A stretch of 64,000 bases of DNA from NCBI GenBank assembly GCA_914767715.1, contig OU612074.1, forward strand, positions 8,387,501-8,451,500, in the 5' to 3' direction. Each line of letters starts with the position of its first letter. Positions within the stretch are counted from its first letter, which is position 1. This DNA is from Membranipora membranacea. Lineage: Eukaryota; Bryozoa; Gymnolaemata; Cheilostomatida; Membraniporidae. The notes beneath the pieces are model-generated. The model searched no databases and was not told the DNA's origin. It worked only from the letters and a program-made list of their open reading frames with translations. Made by a program: the position numbers and the translations under genes. Shown here in pieces: positions 12,801-24,500 of this stretch.

Positions 12801-15800
12801 ACCTTGACCTTGCCATCTTGAATTGGTTGTGGGAGACATCTCCATGGAAGATGGCTGACTAGAAGTCTGGGACTTTTACAATCATCCATATCTTGAGTAG
12901 AATTCGGGTCGGTGGAAAAAAAACCTTCAAATATCAGATGAGCAAATAGTAAATATACCAATCATACTGTAAGCGTTCAAAAATAGATCACAGGGGGGGC
13001 CTTAGTGCAAAAAATCAAACCGGTCTGCAATGGCCATGCTAGGGAAAATATTACATTAGCCATCAATCTATTGGATGGATCATGACCATGGTCTCTCGGC
13101 AAAAAATTGTGGTCAAATGGGTAGTTAGGACATTAGTTACAGTATAGTCATTGATTTTAAACAATGATCATATTGATGTACAAATAATATATAAGTATTA
13201 TGTTGCAAGTATAAGTATCGCATCCCATAACTTGATTGGCAGTTGAGTAGATTATACAGAGTTAATTACATATATTACCTTGGAAAAAGACCATCATTGC
13301 CGGCCTCATTTCCAGCGAAATGATATTTTCCAGCGAGTTTACTTTCGCTAATCCTTTGGTTGCGTAGATAGACTGTATCACTCCCATTGTCAGGTGAGTC
13401 CCTGTCAGGAAAAGGTTACATGGATTCAGGTAAATTATAGAATTACTGCCGAAATATGGTATTACCCAGGGCCGAAGTTTTGAATAACGGTAGGGGAGAC
13501 AAAGACCTTGGAGGATGGAAGGCAAGGCAACTCTAAGGGGGTATGTGGTTAGCATATGGAAATCCCAGAGGAGCTGAATCTGCTTTTGATTTGTAAAATA
13601 CAGTGTTTAGGCCAGTGAATTATTCAGCATCCCCTGCTGCCCTTAGAACTACGGACATGCTTCCTACTGCCAGTAAAATAACGATGGGTTCACCTTCGAA
13701 TAAACTGGAGTCAAGCATACTTGCCAAGTCTCCCGATTTAGGCGTGACCCTCCAGATTTTTACACCCACCTCCCACTTTTTGTAAATCTCACTATTTCCT
13801 CCAGATTGAGAGAAAACAGTCCAATTGCAATTTTTTGAAAGTTATCCAAGCACATGTTGTTGTTGACTAGTTAATGTTAAGGTCTTTGCACACAAAATTG
13901 AAAGGAATTATCAAATTAGCAATCATTCTGCGCATGCTCAGCTCTGGGCATGAGCTGATCTCTGCAAAATTGAGTCTCGGAATTCCGAAGCCATCTGATT
14001 GGCTACCTGCTCTGGTGGCACACTGCCATTTGCGTGCGGAATTGTTAGAAAGAGTTATCTTCTATTGTCACTATTAGCTAAATTTGATTTGCAGTTTATG
14101 CAGGGGGTATCCCATTTCCTCTTTCCAAAGTTGCAATCAGAACCCAAACTAAACTCATTGTTCTTGCACATGCGCAAATTCAAGTCACGCATGATGCATA
14201 CTTAGCCTTACGACACCTACTTTGTTGTAATGATAGCCTAGTTTATCAGTGATCTACATGCCCAGTCAGATCACGAGAGTCAGTATGATTAGCAATACTA
14301 ATAAATTTACCTGTTTTGTTAAGATTCAGCCTATTATTGTAAATGACCAATAGCATCCTCTTTAACTCACAACACTGACTGTCATTGGTCACAATATAAA
14401 GTAGCTAGTCAAGCGAATAAATTTGGTTTTCATTTCCTTTCAGATCACAAATTTTTTAGTATTAATTTTGTACTGTCTACTCTAGTTAAATTCAAGTGAA
14501 GGGAAATAGAAACCTAACAATTCCAAAGGTAGGTCTACTACAATTTAACAAAGCTCGGACCAAAGACTTTGAAACATATTTAATGTTAGTCAAACAGGAA
14601 TATAGTACCTTATCTGGATTCTCACTGTCTGTGACTGAGCACATTTTCAGATCTTGATGATGCATGGACACTTGTAGCCTGTCTTGACAGGCAAGGGCCC
14701 CTGGGACTTACATGCCTCTACTTTGCCAATGGGGTGTTTGATACTGGACATTGACAATGTAAATGCATGTATGTAAAAGTCCCAGGGGCCCATGGATTGA
14801 TTGTAATTGTTTAAAGTGTATTTCACCTCAGTTTGATATTTAAGTACTAGTACAAACATGAAATTATTTGGGGTCAAATATACCTTTTTAGCCCTTCCTA
14901 GTGGCTGGAAACGCTCTCAGAGCTTCTGCAGACCGGGCTCCGCCCCGTACCCTGTTGGGGGGCTCACACCGCCCCCCAAACCCCCAGGTGGGTGACTCGG
15001 GTGCGTCGCACCCTCGAAGCAGTGGTGCAGTATCGCCGTAAATTGGAATCTCCCTATTTTGTATTCAGATTACTTGGCAAGCATAAGTCAAAGTTCATGG
15101 TCCAGAGGTGGTACAAATAAAATTGTCCAAATAGAATGGGCCTGCACACTGCGCACTGCGCCAAGAATAGTTCCCAACTCTCTGCAGCTGGTCAACTACT
15201 ATTTGCCTTTCATAAAATACTGGACCATAGATTATATAATAACTCTATGGTCTGGGCTCTTAACTATTGCTAGAGATCACGAAATCAGAAATGATGCGGG
15301 AAGATAACTCTACACATCATGATATGATATGCAGCGCAAACTTACCAGCTTTAGCATAAGTGAGTACAGCGAGATCATCCGGTCTGAAGTTGTTATACTT
15401 TTTCACATTGGCTAGTAGACTTGGAGGGTGTACCAGGGAGCTGCATGGGAGGTCCCCGTACATAAAATGGCCGACGATACCATGCTTTGTTGGTATCAAA
15501 CCTGAAGATAAAGATAGAGTAGACGTGAGTTTGTTAAAAGGCTACCTAATGACTAAGCCAAAGACCAACGCATGCTTTAGACAGTGTTAGAGTTACTTCC
15601 CCCTTATGGAGTGCACTCTTCCCACCAACAATTGCTCATGCCCAGAAGAGCATTGAAAATTTTCACCATGCAAAGCTCACATAAGTTCATCCTAAGATAC
15701 CATCTGACTATAACATGCGTTGGTCTTGACTCTTTTGGTAGACTTTAAGTGTTCAAATTTTGTTTGGTGGCTTGTATTGGCATTTCATTATCAACCACAT

Positions 15801-16323
15801 CTTGTTTGAATGCCGTTGATATTGAGATTCCAATAACAGCAACCCTGGCGGTACTTAAAATAACTAATATGAACTGTGAAGAGAATCCAAAGGCAATCCG
15901 CAGCGCCTTCCCCTTCTATAACTTGATAGAGGCACAGTTTAGTTATTTAGTAACAGCTACATATCAAATACATCCATAACTGCTAAAAATCTATGTGGGA
16001 CATATTTCTCCTTGAAGGAACTTACCAGACAACTTCATAGATAGCGTTAGTTAGGGGGGTGTGACATAAGTTGGATTGAGTTTCATAGAATAGTAGGCTA
16101 AGGAGAATATAATTCAAGGCATGCATCAAACCTTTAGTATCTAGAACTTATACACAGCACAGCACAGCAATGAAGTCGAGCTACATGCTCTCTTATAAAT
16201 AGTCGATCTAAATGAGGCTTACTTCTCCAACTTACCGAAATATATCCGTATCTTGTTGAAAAGAAGTTGAAAGTATAAAACCCAAGTCAGTATATAGGTC
16301 TTTATGTCTGCTAGGCTAACCAT
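9821..16323 (-). CDS. Sulfotransferase (SULT-like), complete, N-terminal hydrophobic segment
   Basis: Transfers sulfate from PAPS to small molecules in the SULT family; substrate unknown here. Eight exons on the minus strand: 16236-16323, 15346-15501, 13279-13401, 12803-12924, 12101-12227, 11358-11452, 10369-10510, 9821-9933; total 966 nt, 321 aa, all phases joining correctly, TGA stop. The start ATG has A at -3 and G at +4. Family signs: FRPDDLAVLTYAKAGTH (about 68-84, PAPS loop), SPRLLVSHLP (140-149, with the catalytic His 147), IKDVACSS (171-178) and a C-terminal KGKSGSWRSKFT. Odd points: the loop reads YAKAGT rather than YPKSGT; the Arg of the RNPKD motif is Gly 169; the Arg of the RKG motif is Asn. 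Residues 10-26 are strongly hydrophobic, unlike soluble SULTs. The last intron uses a weak GTTAAT donor and the fourth exon has a poor pyrimidine tract. Family sure; activity uncertain. Confidence 0.85.
10540..10750 (+). repeat. Dispersed repeat, copy 1 (sulfotransferase intron 6)
   Basis: Related in direct orientation to 12430-12640: both run CCCTAAAGAGGGAC.CAA, a GCATCCTAGA block, GCAAGCTG(A/C)CAGAAACTGAA, CAGGC(G/A)CTAATCAGC and TTAGC(A/C)AATAGGC-like segments. Diverged, no coding potential; it lies between exon 7 (ending 10510) and exon 6 (starting 11358). Confidence 0.65.
11705..11960 (+). repeat. Dispersed repeat, copy 2
   Basis: Partner of 1320-1640 in the same orientation (AACATATCTGACC, GGTTGCTAAGAGG, CTTTGATTGGTCCA, GCCAGATTTTTAGCAAG). 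It lies in sulfotransferase intron 5, directly before the small palindrome at 11965-12039. Confidence 0.6.
11965..12039. repeat. Small imperfect palindrome (MITE-like end)
   Basis: Begins TAGTCTTAGTCCTGG and ends with CTGAGCACTTAGACTA; the ends pair as TAGTCTAAGTGCTCAG against a diverged left arm, and CTGCAGGT pairs with ACCTGCAG further in. The terminal pattern resembles the TAGTTTAAGTGCT(C/G)A ends of the element at 45781-45905. Confidence 0.5.
12430..12640 (+). repeat. Dispersed repeat, copy 2 (sulfotransferase intron 4)
   Basis: Second copy of the 10540-10750 element, with an extra block around 12505-12540. Insertion into two introns of the same gene suggests an active family in the past. 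Confidence 0.65.
13900..14290 (-). repeat. Dispersed repeat, right arm of a long inverted pair
   Basis: Reverse-complement partner of 8985-9420, inside intron 2 of the sulfotransferase gene (13402-15345). The two arms are about 4.5 kb apart, so an RNA or single strand spanning both could fold; the left arm lies just past the sulfotransferase stop. Confidence 0.7.
14690..14791. repeat. MITE-like inverted repeat
   Basis: GGGCCCCTGGGACTT at 14695 onward pairs with AAGTCCCAGGGGCCC near 14790, with TACATGC / GCATGTA continuing inward. About 22-bp arms enclose a 55-bp spacer. It lies in sulfotransferase intron 2. Confidence 0.65.
14920..15025. repeat. GC-rich island inside an AT-rich intron
   Basis: About 105 bases of strongly GC-rich sequence (CCGGGCTCCGCCCCGTACCC, then GGGGGGCTCACACCGCCCCC and GTGCGTCGCACC) in an otherwise AT-rich intron. 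It contains several short self-complementary stretches and no exon signals. It looks like the end of a GC-rich transposable element or an RNA-folding insert; origin unknown. Confidence 0.4.
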
Positions 16324-17354
16324 CGTGTCCTTTTTGTATAGTTAACTATATGAGTGGAGTAGACAAGTTGCCGCGATGTACTGTTGATCTGTAGGGGTTA
16401 TTGTCTTATATACTAAAGGAAACCGGTACTAACTAAAACTTGTATCTTGGCGTGGCATATGATAAAGCCTAATGATGAAACTTCATATTGGCAAATATCC
16501 ACAGCTTAGTCTAGAGCTGTGCTGTGCATTATGCAGGCCAGGGCGATATATTACAGTTGCGTAATGCATTCAGTTAAACTAGATAACCAACATTCATCAA
16601 GCAAGGGAAAAAAAAGTAAAGGTATTATCATACATTTTTTTAAACCAAGATCATAGATATACTGCCTTTAGAAGAACAACAAATTTAGATGATGTGCAAT
16701 GCCCAGCCCTAGTTTTATCAAACAGACCACTGAACTCTACTTGTCCCAGTAACTGACCTTGCCATGTTGGAGTTTGTTGTTTACTCAGTGGCGTCATGTA
16801 TTTCAAAATATTATGATTAGGATATATCCTCTGTGATGACTGATGATAAGCTTGTATTTATCAGATATTTAACCCATCGATCATTTTATTTATGCCAGTC
16901 ATAGTAACATTGCCTACAAAGCAGCATCATCTAACAACAGTAGTAGTTTTTTTTATAAAAAGGCTGTCATGCTGCAATCGCTCCAGCATATGAGCTGAAA
17001 TGTTCAAAATTGCCTTTTCTTTGATGGTCATTTGCAGACTCTTCTACTTGCAAACTCTGCTTCAGCACGGGTTCCCGGCCTCTCTAATCCTCCCTGAAGT
17101 GTACCTGACTTTAAAGGCCATGAATAGTATGCATGATATGTAGGTCCTAATCTGAGAAGGAAATACTAGTAAAATAACATTACCAATATAATAGATATAC
17201 ATATACAGTTCACTCCACAATATTCAGACTTTATAATTTGGAACTCCCGCTAAATCATATATGGAATAGCGGTCCCTACAAAAAGATATCAAGATAATCA
17301 TATGTCACTACATACAGACTTTGCTTAGTTTGGACAGCTGGTTTGAACTTAGTG

Positions 17355-17863
17355 AAATGCTGAACGGACTGAACAGCTGAACAGAATTTCTCAGACTAAA
17401 ATTATTATTTGTAATCATTTCTCTGGCTGACTATTACTTCTCAAACACATTCCTCCTAACCAAATGATTTGATGAGTCACTAAGGTCCTGTTGGCACCTA
17501 ATATAACCAATTTAGGGCAAGCAAATGAAGCAATCAATGTGCCAATTATGACAAAATCTGATGTGTTCTGGAAATTGGATACCAGAAACATTATCCAGCT
17601 CAACCTTCCATCTAGCCAGTCTTAACAAGCTTTGTTTATAGATGGGGGGGGGGGGGCTACTTTCCATCCATTCACTAGTAGTGTAATGCCGAAAAAATTA
17701 CTGAGAATAAAATTGAATGAAACCAAGGTGAATGCAAACTTAAAATAAATGATTTTATGAGAAGAATATAAAGAATTGTCCATGCTCATGCAAAATTAGA
17801 CAATCATGGTCTGAGAAATTCTGTTCAGCTGTTCAGTCTGTTCAGCCTGTTCAGCAATTTACA
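17355..17863. repeat. Inverted repeat, arms about 45-50 bp
   Basis: Left arm 17355-17398 (TGCTGAACGGACTGAACAGC, then TGAACAGAATTTCTCAGAC) pairs with the right arm 17809-17863 (GTCTGAGAAATTCTGTTCAG, then CTGTTCAGTCTGTTCAG). The right arm has one additional CTGTTCAG-type unit. The 410-bp spacer is noncoding. Likely a non-autonomous element or a local inverted duplication. Confidence 0.6.
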
Positions 17864-19784
17864 GTTACCCCTCAAATGCCATGTTTATTTTCTAAAATGC
17901 GTTGGGCACTATATTTGTGACAGGTTTGATGAGGGTTTCAGAAAGATTGTAAATTTAAACATCCAGCAGCTGTAACATCGCAATAATGATGATCTTATAG
18001 CAATATAATATGATGTCATCAATGGAAACAAGATTGTAGCCTCCAATCTTCTGGCCAGCACTGATGAGAAAACCAAGTGCATGTTAATTGAGTGGTTTTA
18101 AGGTTCCCAGGCTACAGGTTAACAATAATTGCCCAATATCTTACTATGTAAATATCTCCACGTACTCAACTATGCGGTGGTTTTCATTCACAACTCTGTC
18201 CCATTCAGTGGCCTTGCCATTATAGTTAGTATTATTACAACAGCCTTTTTACCGCCAGATTGTTAACATCATATAAATTATTATTTGTCACATATCTTAT
18301 GAGTGTATAGCAGTTTGCAGTCGTTAATACAATTCTTGCGCAGACGTGAGTATGAATGTTTTGTCACCAATCAGCTCTTGCCTACAAGGTAATGAATGAA
18401 TATCAGCTTTCTTGCACTTGACAGAGATCTTTAATAATTGTCCAGACAGATTTAAAAGGTGATTTTTTTTCAGTCTTACCATCCATGCAACAATATCACC
18501 CCAATCTCTTGTTTCTCAAGGTTGTGATACACTACCAGTCAGCATCCTAATAGTCACAGATTTCTCACTTGAACATTTGGTTTCTCCCAGAACCCTGACC
18601 TGTAAGACTGTGCTGTCTCACAGGCTTCATGTGTATATCCTTTCCCGCACTTTCAGGTTGGTTTTCTTTGCACCATAAGGTTTGGATTAATCCAAATGAG
18701 CTCGAGCGCTCAGATTGAAACCTCACCCCTCCGCATCGGGTAAATGTTGGCTTCTATATGCAAAATGTAATTCAGACAATTGGGCCACTTTGTTGCACCG
18801 TCGCTAGGTGCAGAGGGACTCGTATCTCAAAGTCAATCAGCAGGCAGTGTGGCTTTTACATGATCGTGAGAACCTCTTGCAATATGGCTGGGAAGTGTTT
18901 CATATTGCATTGAACATATTAGATAGGAGATTGAACCTATAGGGTCTGGCGGTAAGCATTCTGCAGGCGTATGTTCATAAGTTTAATTTTTGTCGTGATT
19001 CCCATTCACCTCAGAATTAAAGGAAGTAAATGCTCTCATATCTAAATTTAGCAACCTGGGCAAGAAATATGAATTACTGACAATTGTATAAATATTACAA
19101 AATATTTTGAAAAGACTAACATTGCAATATTTGCCAAAATGTTTCAATTAGGACTCAAAATCAAATACCTCTAAAAACCTTTTTCAACATGTAGGGTAAG
19201 ACATCTCTCGCTGAAGTCCTATTTTACATTATATATTATGGATGGTGATTTCCTATAGGCCTACCACATCAGACAGATTCAGTGGTAAGGGAAATGAGGG
19301 ATACACTTGGTGCAGAGCCGCCAGGCTATATATATACCTATGAATTTCTTTCGCAGCAACAATATTATCTGGAACTTTAATCGTAGCAGTATCAGTCGGA
19401 AGATTTGCATTATATTACATATATATATATACATCAGATATCTTTAAAAATTGTATTCTGAAGCAGGTCCTGCTTGGTATACCATATATTTTAAGGCTTG
19501 GTTGATCGCAGGATACGGCTAAATATATCATTTTGTCAAGAAAAACACATAATCCTTTATTTATCCTCCACTTATTCAGATCAATTGCTTCAGTCCAGAA
19601 CCTTAACTGGGATGACGCATCCCAACATGGAGCCGTTTGCTGGAGAAAAAAGAAGCAAGGCCACCAGAATTTCCCAACTTTGATATATATGAGAGTGTTG
19701 TCCTGTTCATGTGACTTTGAATGTCCTCTAATAATTTATGCTACCATCAATTCCTCAGCAGTCAGAACTTTGAGTCATAACCTA

Positions 19785-21095
19785 GCTGTGGGAAACCTGA
19801 CCCTGGGAAAACCCTAGCTGTAGGGAAAACCAAGCCCTGGGGAAAAATGTAATATGGGGAAACCCCAGCAGTGGGGAAGACCAATCTCTGAGGAAAACCA
19901 AGCTGTGGGAAAATCCCAGCGGTGGGGAAATCCCCTCCCAGGGGAAAACCGATCAGTGGGGGAAACCAATCGGTCGGGAAACCGAGCTATTAGGACATCC
20001 CAGCAGTATGGATATCCCATCCCAGGGAAAAAACTGAGCTGTGGGAAAACCGAGCTGTTGGGAAATCCTATCAGTGGGAAATCCCAGCCCTGGGAAAACC
20101 AATCTGTGGGAAGAACACAACCCTGAGAGAAAAAACGAGCTAGTAGGTAAATTCGCGGCCTTGGTATTTATATTAAATAATCAATAAATAATCAATGGAA
20201 ATCCCATTTTCATTGGGAAATCCAACTTGAATTCAAGTTGTCTCCCTGTTACCAATGAGGAGATAATTCTAAGTTTCATGACATGAAACTTAGAATTATC
20301 TCCTCATTGGTGATATGGAGACTTGAATTCAAGTTGGATTCAGTTGGATTTTCCAATGAAAATGGGATTTCCATTGATTATTTATTGATTATTTAATATA
20401 TATACCAAGGTCGCGAATTTACCTATTGGGAATACCCAGCTGTGGGAACATCTCAGCCCCAGGAAAACCGAGATGTGGGGATAACCCAACCCTGGGGAAA
20501 ATCGAGCTAAGGGGAAATCCAAGCCCAGAAGAAATCCCAGCCCAGGGGAAAACCGATCTGTGGGTGAAGCCCATCCTTTGGAAAAACCGAACTATGGGGA
20601 TATCCCAGCTGTGGGACAAAAGGAACTGTTGTAAGATCCCAGCCCTGGGGAAAACCCAACAGTGGGGAAAACCAAGCTAATGGGAAATCCCAACAATCGG
20701 AAAATCCCAGCATTGGAGAGAACCGAGCTAATTGGAAACCCTTGCAGTTGGGAAATCCCAGCCCAGGGAAAATCGCTCTGTGGGGAAAGCCCAGCCCTGG
20801 GACAAACCGATCAGTGGGGAAAACCAAGCAGTAGGGAAATCCAGGTTTATGGAAAAACCGATCTGCGGGGAAAACCCATCCCTTGGGAAAACCCAACTAC
20901 AGGGAAATCCCAGCAGTGGAAAAATCCCATGCCAGGGGAAAACCCATTCCTGAGGACAACCGAGCTATTGGGAAATCCCAGCAGTGGGGAAAACCCAGTC
21001 CTAGGGAAACCCAAGCTGGGGGGAAATCCAGTCCTTGGGAAAACCTTGCTATGGGGAAGCCAAGCTGTCAGGATACCCAAGCCCCGGGGAAAGTC
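19785..21095. repeat. GGGAAA(T/A)CCC minisatellite
   Basis: Roughly 1.0 kb of degenerate tandem units of about 15-18 bases, each a variant of GGGGAAA(A/T)CC(C/G)AGC followed by (A/C)(G/C)TG or CCTG. It is split into two blocks, about 19785-20143 and 20426-21095, by the palindrome at 20144-20425. Each unit is itself partly palindromic, so both strands read alike. Many units contain GGGAAATCCC or GGGGAAAACCC. Confidence 0.9.
20144..20425. mobile_element. 282-bp near-perfect palindrome (fold-back MITE) inside the minisatellite
   Basis: Starts TAGGTAAATTCGCG and ends CGCGAATTTACCTA; the two halves are reverse complements over almost their full 140 bases, meeting at TTTCATGACATGAAA near 20281. 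A few small indels distinguish the arms. The flanking GAGCTA / TTGGGAA reconstitutes a minisatellite unit, so it inserted after the array existed, perhaps with a 2-3 bp (TA or CTA) duplication. No coding capacity. Confidence 0.85.
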
Positions 21096-21502
21096 ATTTT
21101 TTAGGATCATTGCAAATTTGCCCATGTCATGATGAACGCTATGTCTTTGATGAAAGAGCATAGCCCTCAATTCATCATGGCTTGACAATACAAAGAATAT
21201 CAGCATAAGAAACAGGGTTTATGACAGCAATTTGGATACGATCATATTTACTTAATGCAGTAACTTGATTTCACAGTTACAATTATTAACTAAAATGTTT
21301 GATCATTGATACTAAAAACATGGAACACAATTGTTGAAAAAAGTCACCTGCAAACAAATATGTTATAATTTAACTCTTAGTTTATCATCCCCTGTAATAT
21401 ACTGTCAGTAAACGACACAGGAGCTATTCCCCTATTTAAACCAATGGGATCGCAATCTGTCAAAGGATCTTTTGTTTTTATGCAGATTGTCAATTTGAAC
21501 AT

Positions 21503-24500
21503 TCATTTATAGAGTTTTCCAGATTTGCTTTTCTTCTCTTTTCTGTCCTGACTTGGAGAGGAACTGAGGTCTTTTCTTGATGCCTGTTCGTGTTTCTCTG
21601 TCTTTTTTGCAGCACGAGATGAAGGGCTAGGGCTTTTCGACTCATCGGCTCTTGAACCTTTACCTCTGAATCGCAGGTATTTCTTCAGCTTCTCTAAAAG
21701 GTTTATGAAAAGTCTTGAACAGATTTAGGTTGTCAGGTAGAATAGTAGGAAACTTAGTTTCAAGGCCATTCAGGTTAAGCCTACAGGTGATTTTATTACA
21801 TTTCGTCTTCACTGGAAGCACATATCACAAAACCTCACTACTCAGTCACTACTAGAGTGAATGGGTGAATGAGTGAATAGCTGTGTTTTGAAAAATAGTT
21901 TTTCATTTATAAGTAGCCTTACACTTACTCTGCGTGGCCTTGATTGACTCAGTCATTTTTGTACATGAATCATCATTGTTAGGGAAACAAATATATACAA
22001 ACAATATATAAACATTGGCTACCAATCTTATGACATGGAGATCATTTAAACAAATCAGTGGCAAAATAATCTCCGAATACTTACTGTCCATGTCTGGATT
22101 GACCTCTTCTACGAGCGGCACCAGATTCTTAAAGTTACCCTCATTTGTCTCTGTGAAATAAAATAAAGCAGATTTTGTATTAACTTGATTGGCTGTGAAG
22201 GTAGTTTACTAACAAGCCTTATGGACTAGAGTGCCAAATTGTTTAGCCTAGAACTGAAGCTAAAGTATCTTAATATACTTATTGAAGACAAGAGATGCAA
22301 TGACCCATCTACTAACTCCCTTTTATATCTCTATGGTTTAATTCAATAAGCAGCCTTTCCCTTGAGACATGGGTACCTTTGACCGAATTATACTGTACTA
22401 CAATATAGTTTTTAAACATCTCTTTGGGTTTTAAAACTTGAGGGACTTCAAGAAATGGTTGATATTGTCAATATTTTTCTTTTTAAGTCTCTGATCAGGC
22501 CACTGCTTACTCATTTGAACTTAGCCACTGCGAAGTGCAAGAAAAGGAAATGCTATGATATCTAGTCCTGTATCACTGATCTCATGAACTCATAAACAGC
22601 TTCTAACATTTTGAAGGTAAAGAGGGAAAGGGTTAGTCTGAGATTCAGGCCAAAAATGGTCCATGACTGTCATAGAGGTTTTGTTCTGGCGTAACCGAGT
22701 ATACAAACAGGGCCTTCATTCTTGATCTGAAACGCAAACTAGCAAATGGTAGAAATGAAGTAATTTAGCATTTAGCCATCATTTAGCAGCAAGTCTGAAT
22801 TTGATCTGTCTTGAGCCATGTACACCATACATGAGCACAAATCAAGGCTGGACCCATTATTACAAATATTTGTATGTATGTATGTATGTACCTTTATTAT
22901 ACCACTACTGATAAATAAAATTGCTGGACTGCTGATAAAACTGTAAAATGAGCTCATAAATAGAAAACAAAAGTGGAAAAACATGAACATGAGTATAGCA
23001 TACAGTAATCTTTTATTTAGTGCTTGTTTATCTCAAAGTTGTGTGATCACCTTGATGGTGTCAATCTTTCATGATGTGGCTATCATCATGTCTGCAAGGC
23101 AAATTTATATTTCAAACGATCCAGTAATTGCATTCTGTCCCCTCAATAACAACACAGAGTAATGATATTCTTACTCACTTAGTAACATGGTTGCTAGGTA
23201 TTTTGATCTTGGCATGATTCCGGCCAATCATGATTAATTGGCAATCATATCATTTTAATCAGCGGTTTTGCACTACATCTGACTTTACGGTGAAAGTCTA
23301 TGTTTATCTGGGGTCTTATCATTTGCCTTTTTATCTTACCATTAGCAATATGAACATCTGCAGTCGTGGCCGAGTGGTTAAGGCGATTGACTAGAAATCA
23401 ATTGGGCTCTGCCCGCGCAGGTTCGAATCCTGCCGACTGCGCACTTTTGTTTAGCTTAAAGGATACACACACTACAAAGCTGCCTACGTCGGTCCATAAG
23501 TTAGATATCTGCTGCAGACTCTTTGTACAACCCATCGATTGATTGTGTTATGCTTGAAACTGCCGAAGTTTGTCAAAAAAAGAAATCGCTTGAATTGTCT
23601 AAGCCACATGTCAGAAACAATTGATATTGTTTCGGTGGCAGCCCCCCCCCCCTCCCATGTTTCACTTCAAAATTACAAAATTTGGTCAGTAGGGGTGACG
23701 GATGTATCTGGTAGAGTTTGTCATGCTGATCGCAAATTTTTAATTTACATAATGTAGCACAATAAGCAGCTGATTGCTAAAACGCTGCCGGCAAAATGGA
23801 ACTTTATCGAGAATAATGATGGCATCAAAACAGTTAAAATCCAAAAATACATACCAATTGATAACAACGCACACAGAGCATTGCAAACTAGTGTAATGTG
23901 TAATGCAGAGTTGGTGATAAGCATTCCAATCCATTTTTATTCTAAAAATAACATCGTAAAGTGATGAAAATACATCTGATGTCACTCAAAATTTCCCAGT
24001 TCAAATGATTTCAAATCATCGCTTCAAATTACATGGGTTCTTATCGTTCGACTTTGCCGTTTATGATCTATGGCTTTAAAGGTTGCCTAGATACCGTTGT
24101 CAAGATCGAAATTGAATTTTGTAAAAGATCCTACAATCTCAAGTGTGATGAGACAACAGAACAATGGCTATATCATAAGCTGGATTCAACTTTATTTATG
24201 GGCGTCTGCAAATCGCAATTTCTTAAATAACACACTTGACCACTTGAAAAAATATCAAGTGCTTTTCATGCAATGTGGACTGGCTGTTAGAGGTGGAGAC
24301 CAAGGTCAGTTATTACACTGATCAGCCATGTTCTTGCTTGTCACCAGCTATAACTATGACTCTGATTATGACTGATGCTTATAACTATGTTTAATCCCCC
24401 CCTCACACCAGTTCAGTTTCCTACCCCCATCTCATCAGCTGCTACGACTGATCATACTATCTTTACTAAGTTATCCTGCTTCCATATTTTGACAAATTAG

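Larger units (their letters stand above)
16324..21502. other. Intergenic region with minisatellite
   Basis: Lies 5' of the sulfotransferase and 3' of the CXorf65-like gene, both on the minus strand. From 16324 to about 19780 I find no gene; it holds an inverted repeat pair (17355-17863) and a G run near 17644-17657. From about 19785 to 21095 it is minisatellite. Long open frames seen on both strands of the minisatellite are a by-product of its repeat units and are not annotated as genes. Confidence 0.6.

Noticed and set aside
20507-21204. Long open frames on both strands (119-156 codons) through the minisatellite
   Set aside because: They arise because the repeat unit lacks stops on either strand and is self-complementary; translations are monotonous Gly/Pro/Lys/Asn or Phe/Pro/Gly repeats with no start context or splice structure.
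21912-21990. Possible extra exon (TKMTESIKATQ) between 22085 and 21693
   Set aside because: It has a good GTAAGTG donor but no AG acceptor with a pyrimidine tract, and the neighbouring exons already join in phase without it.
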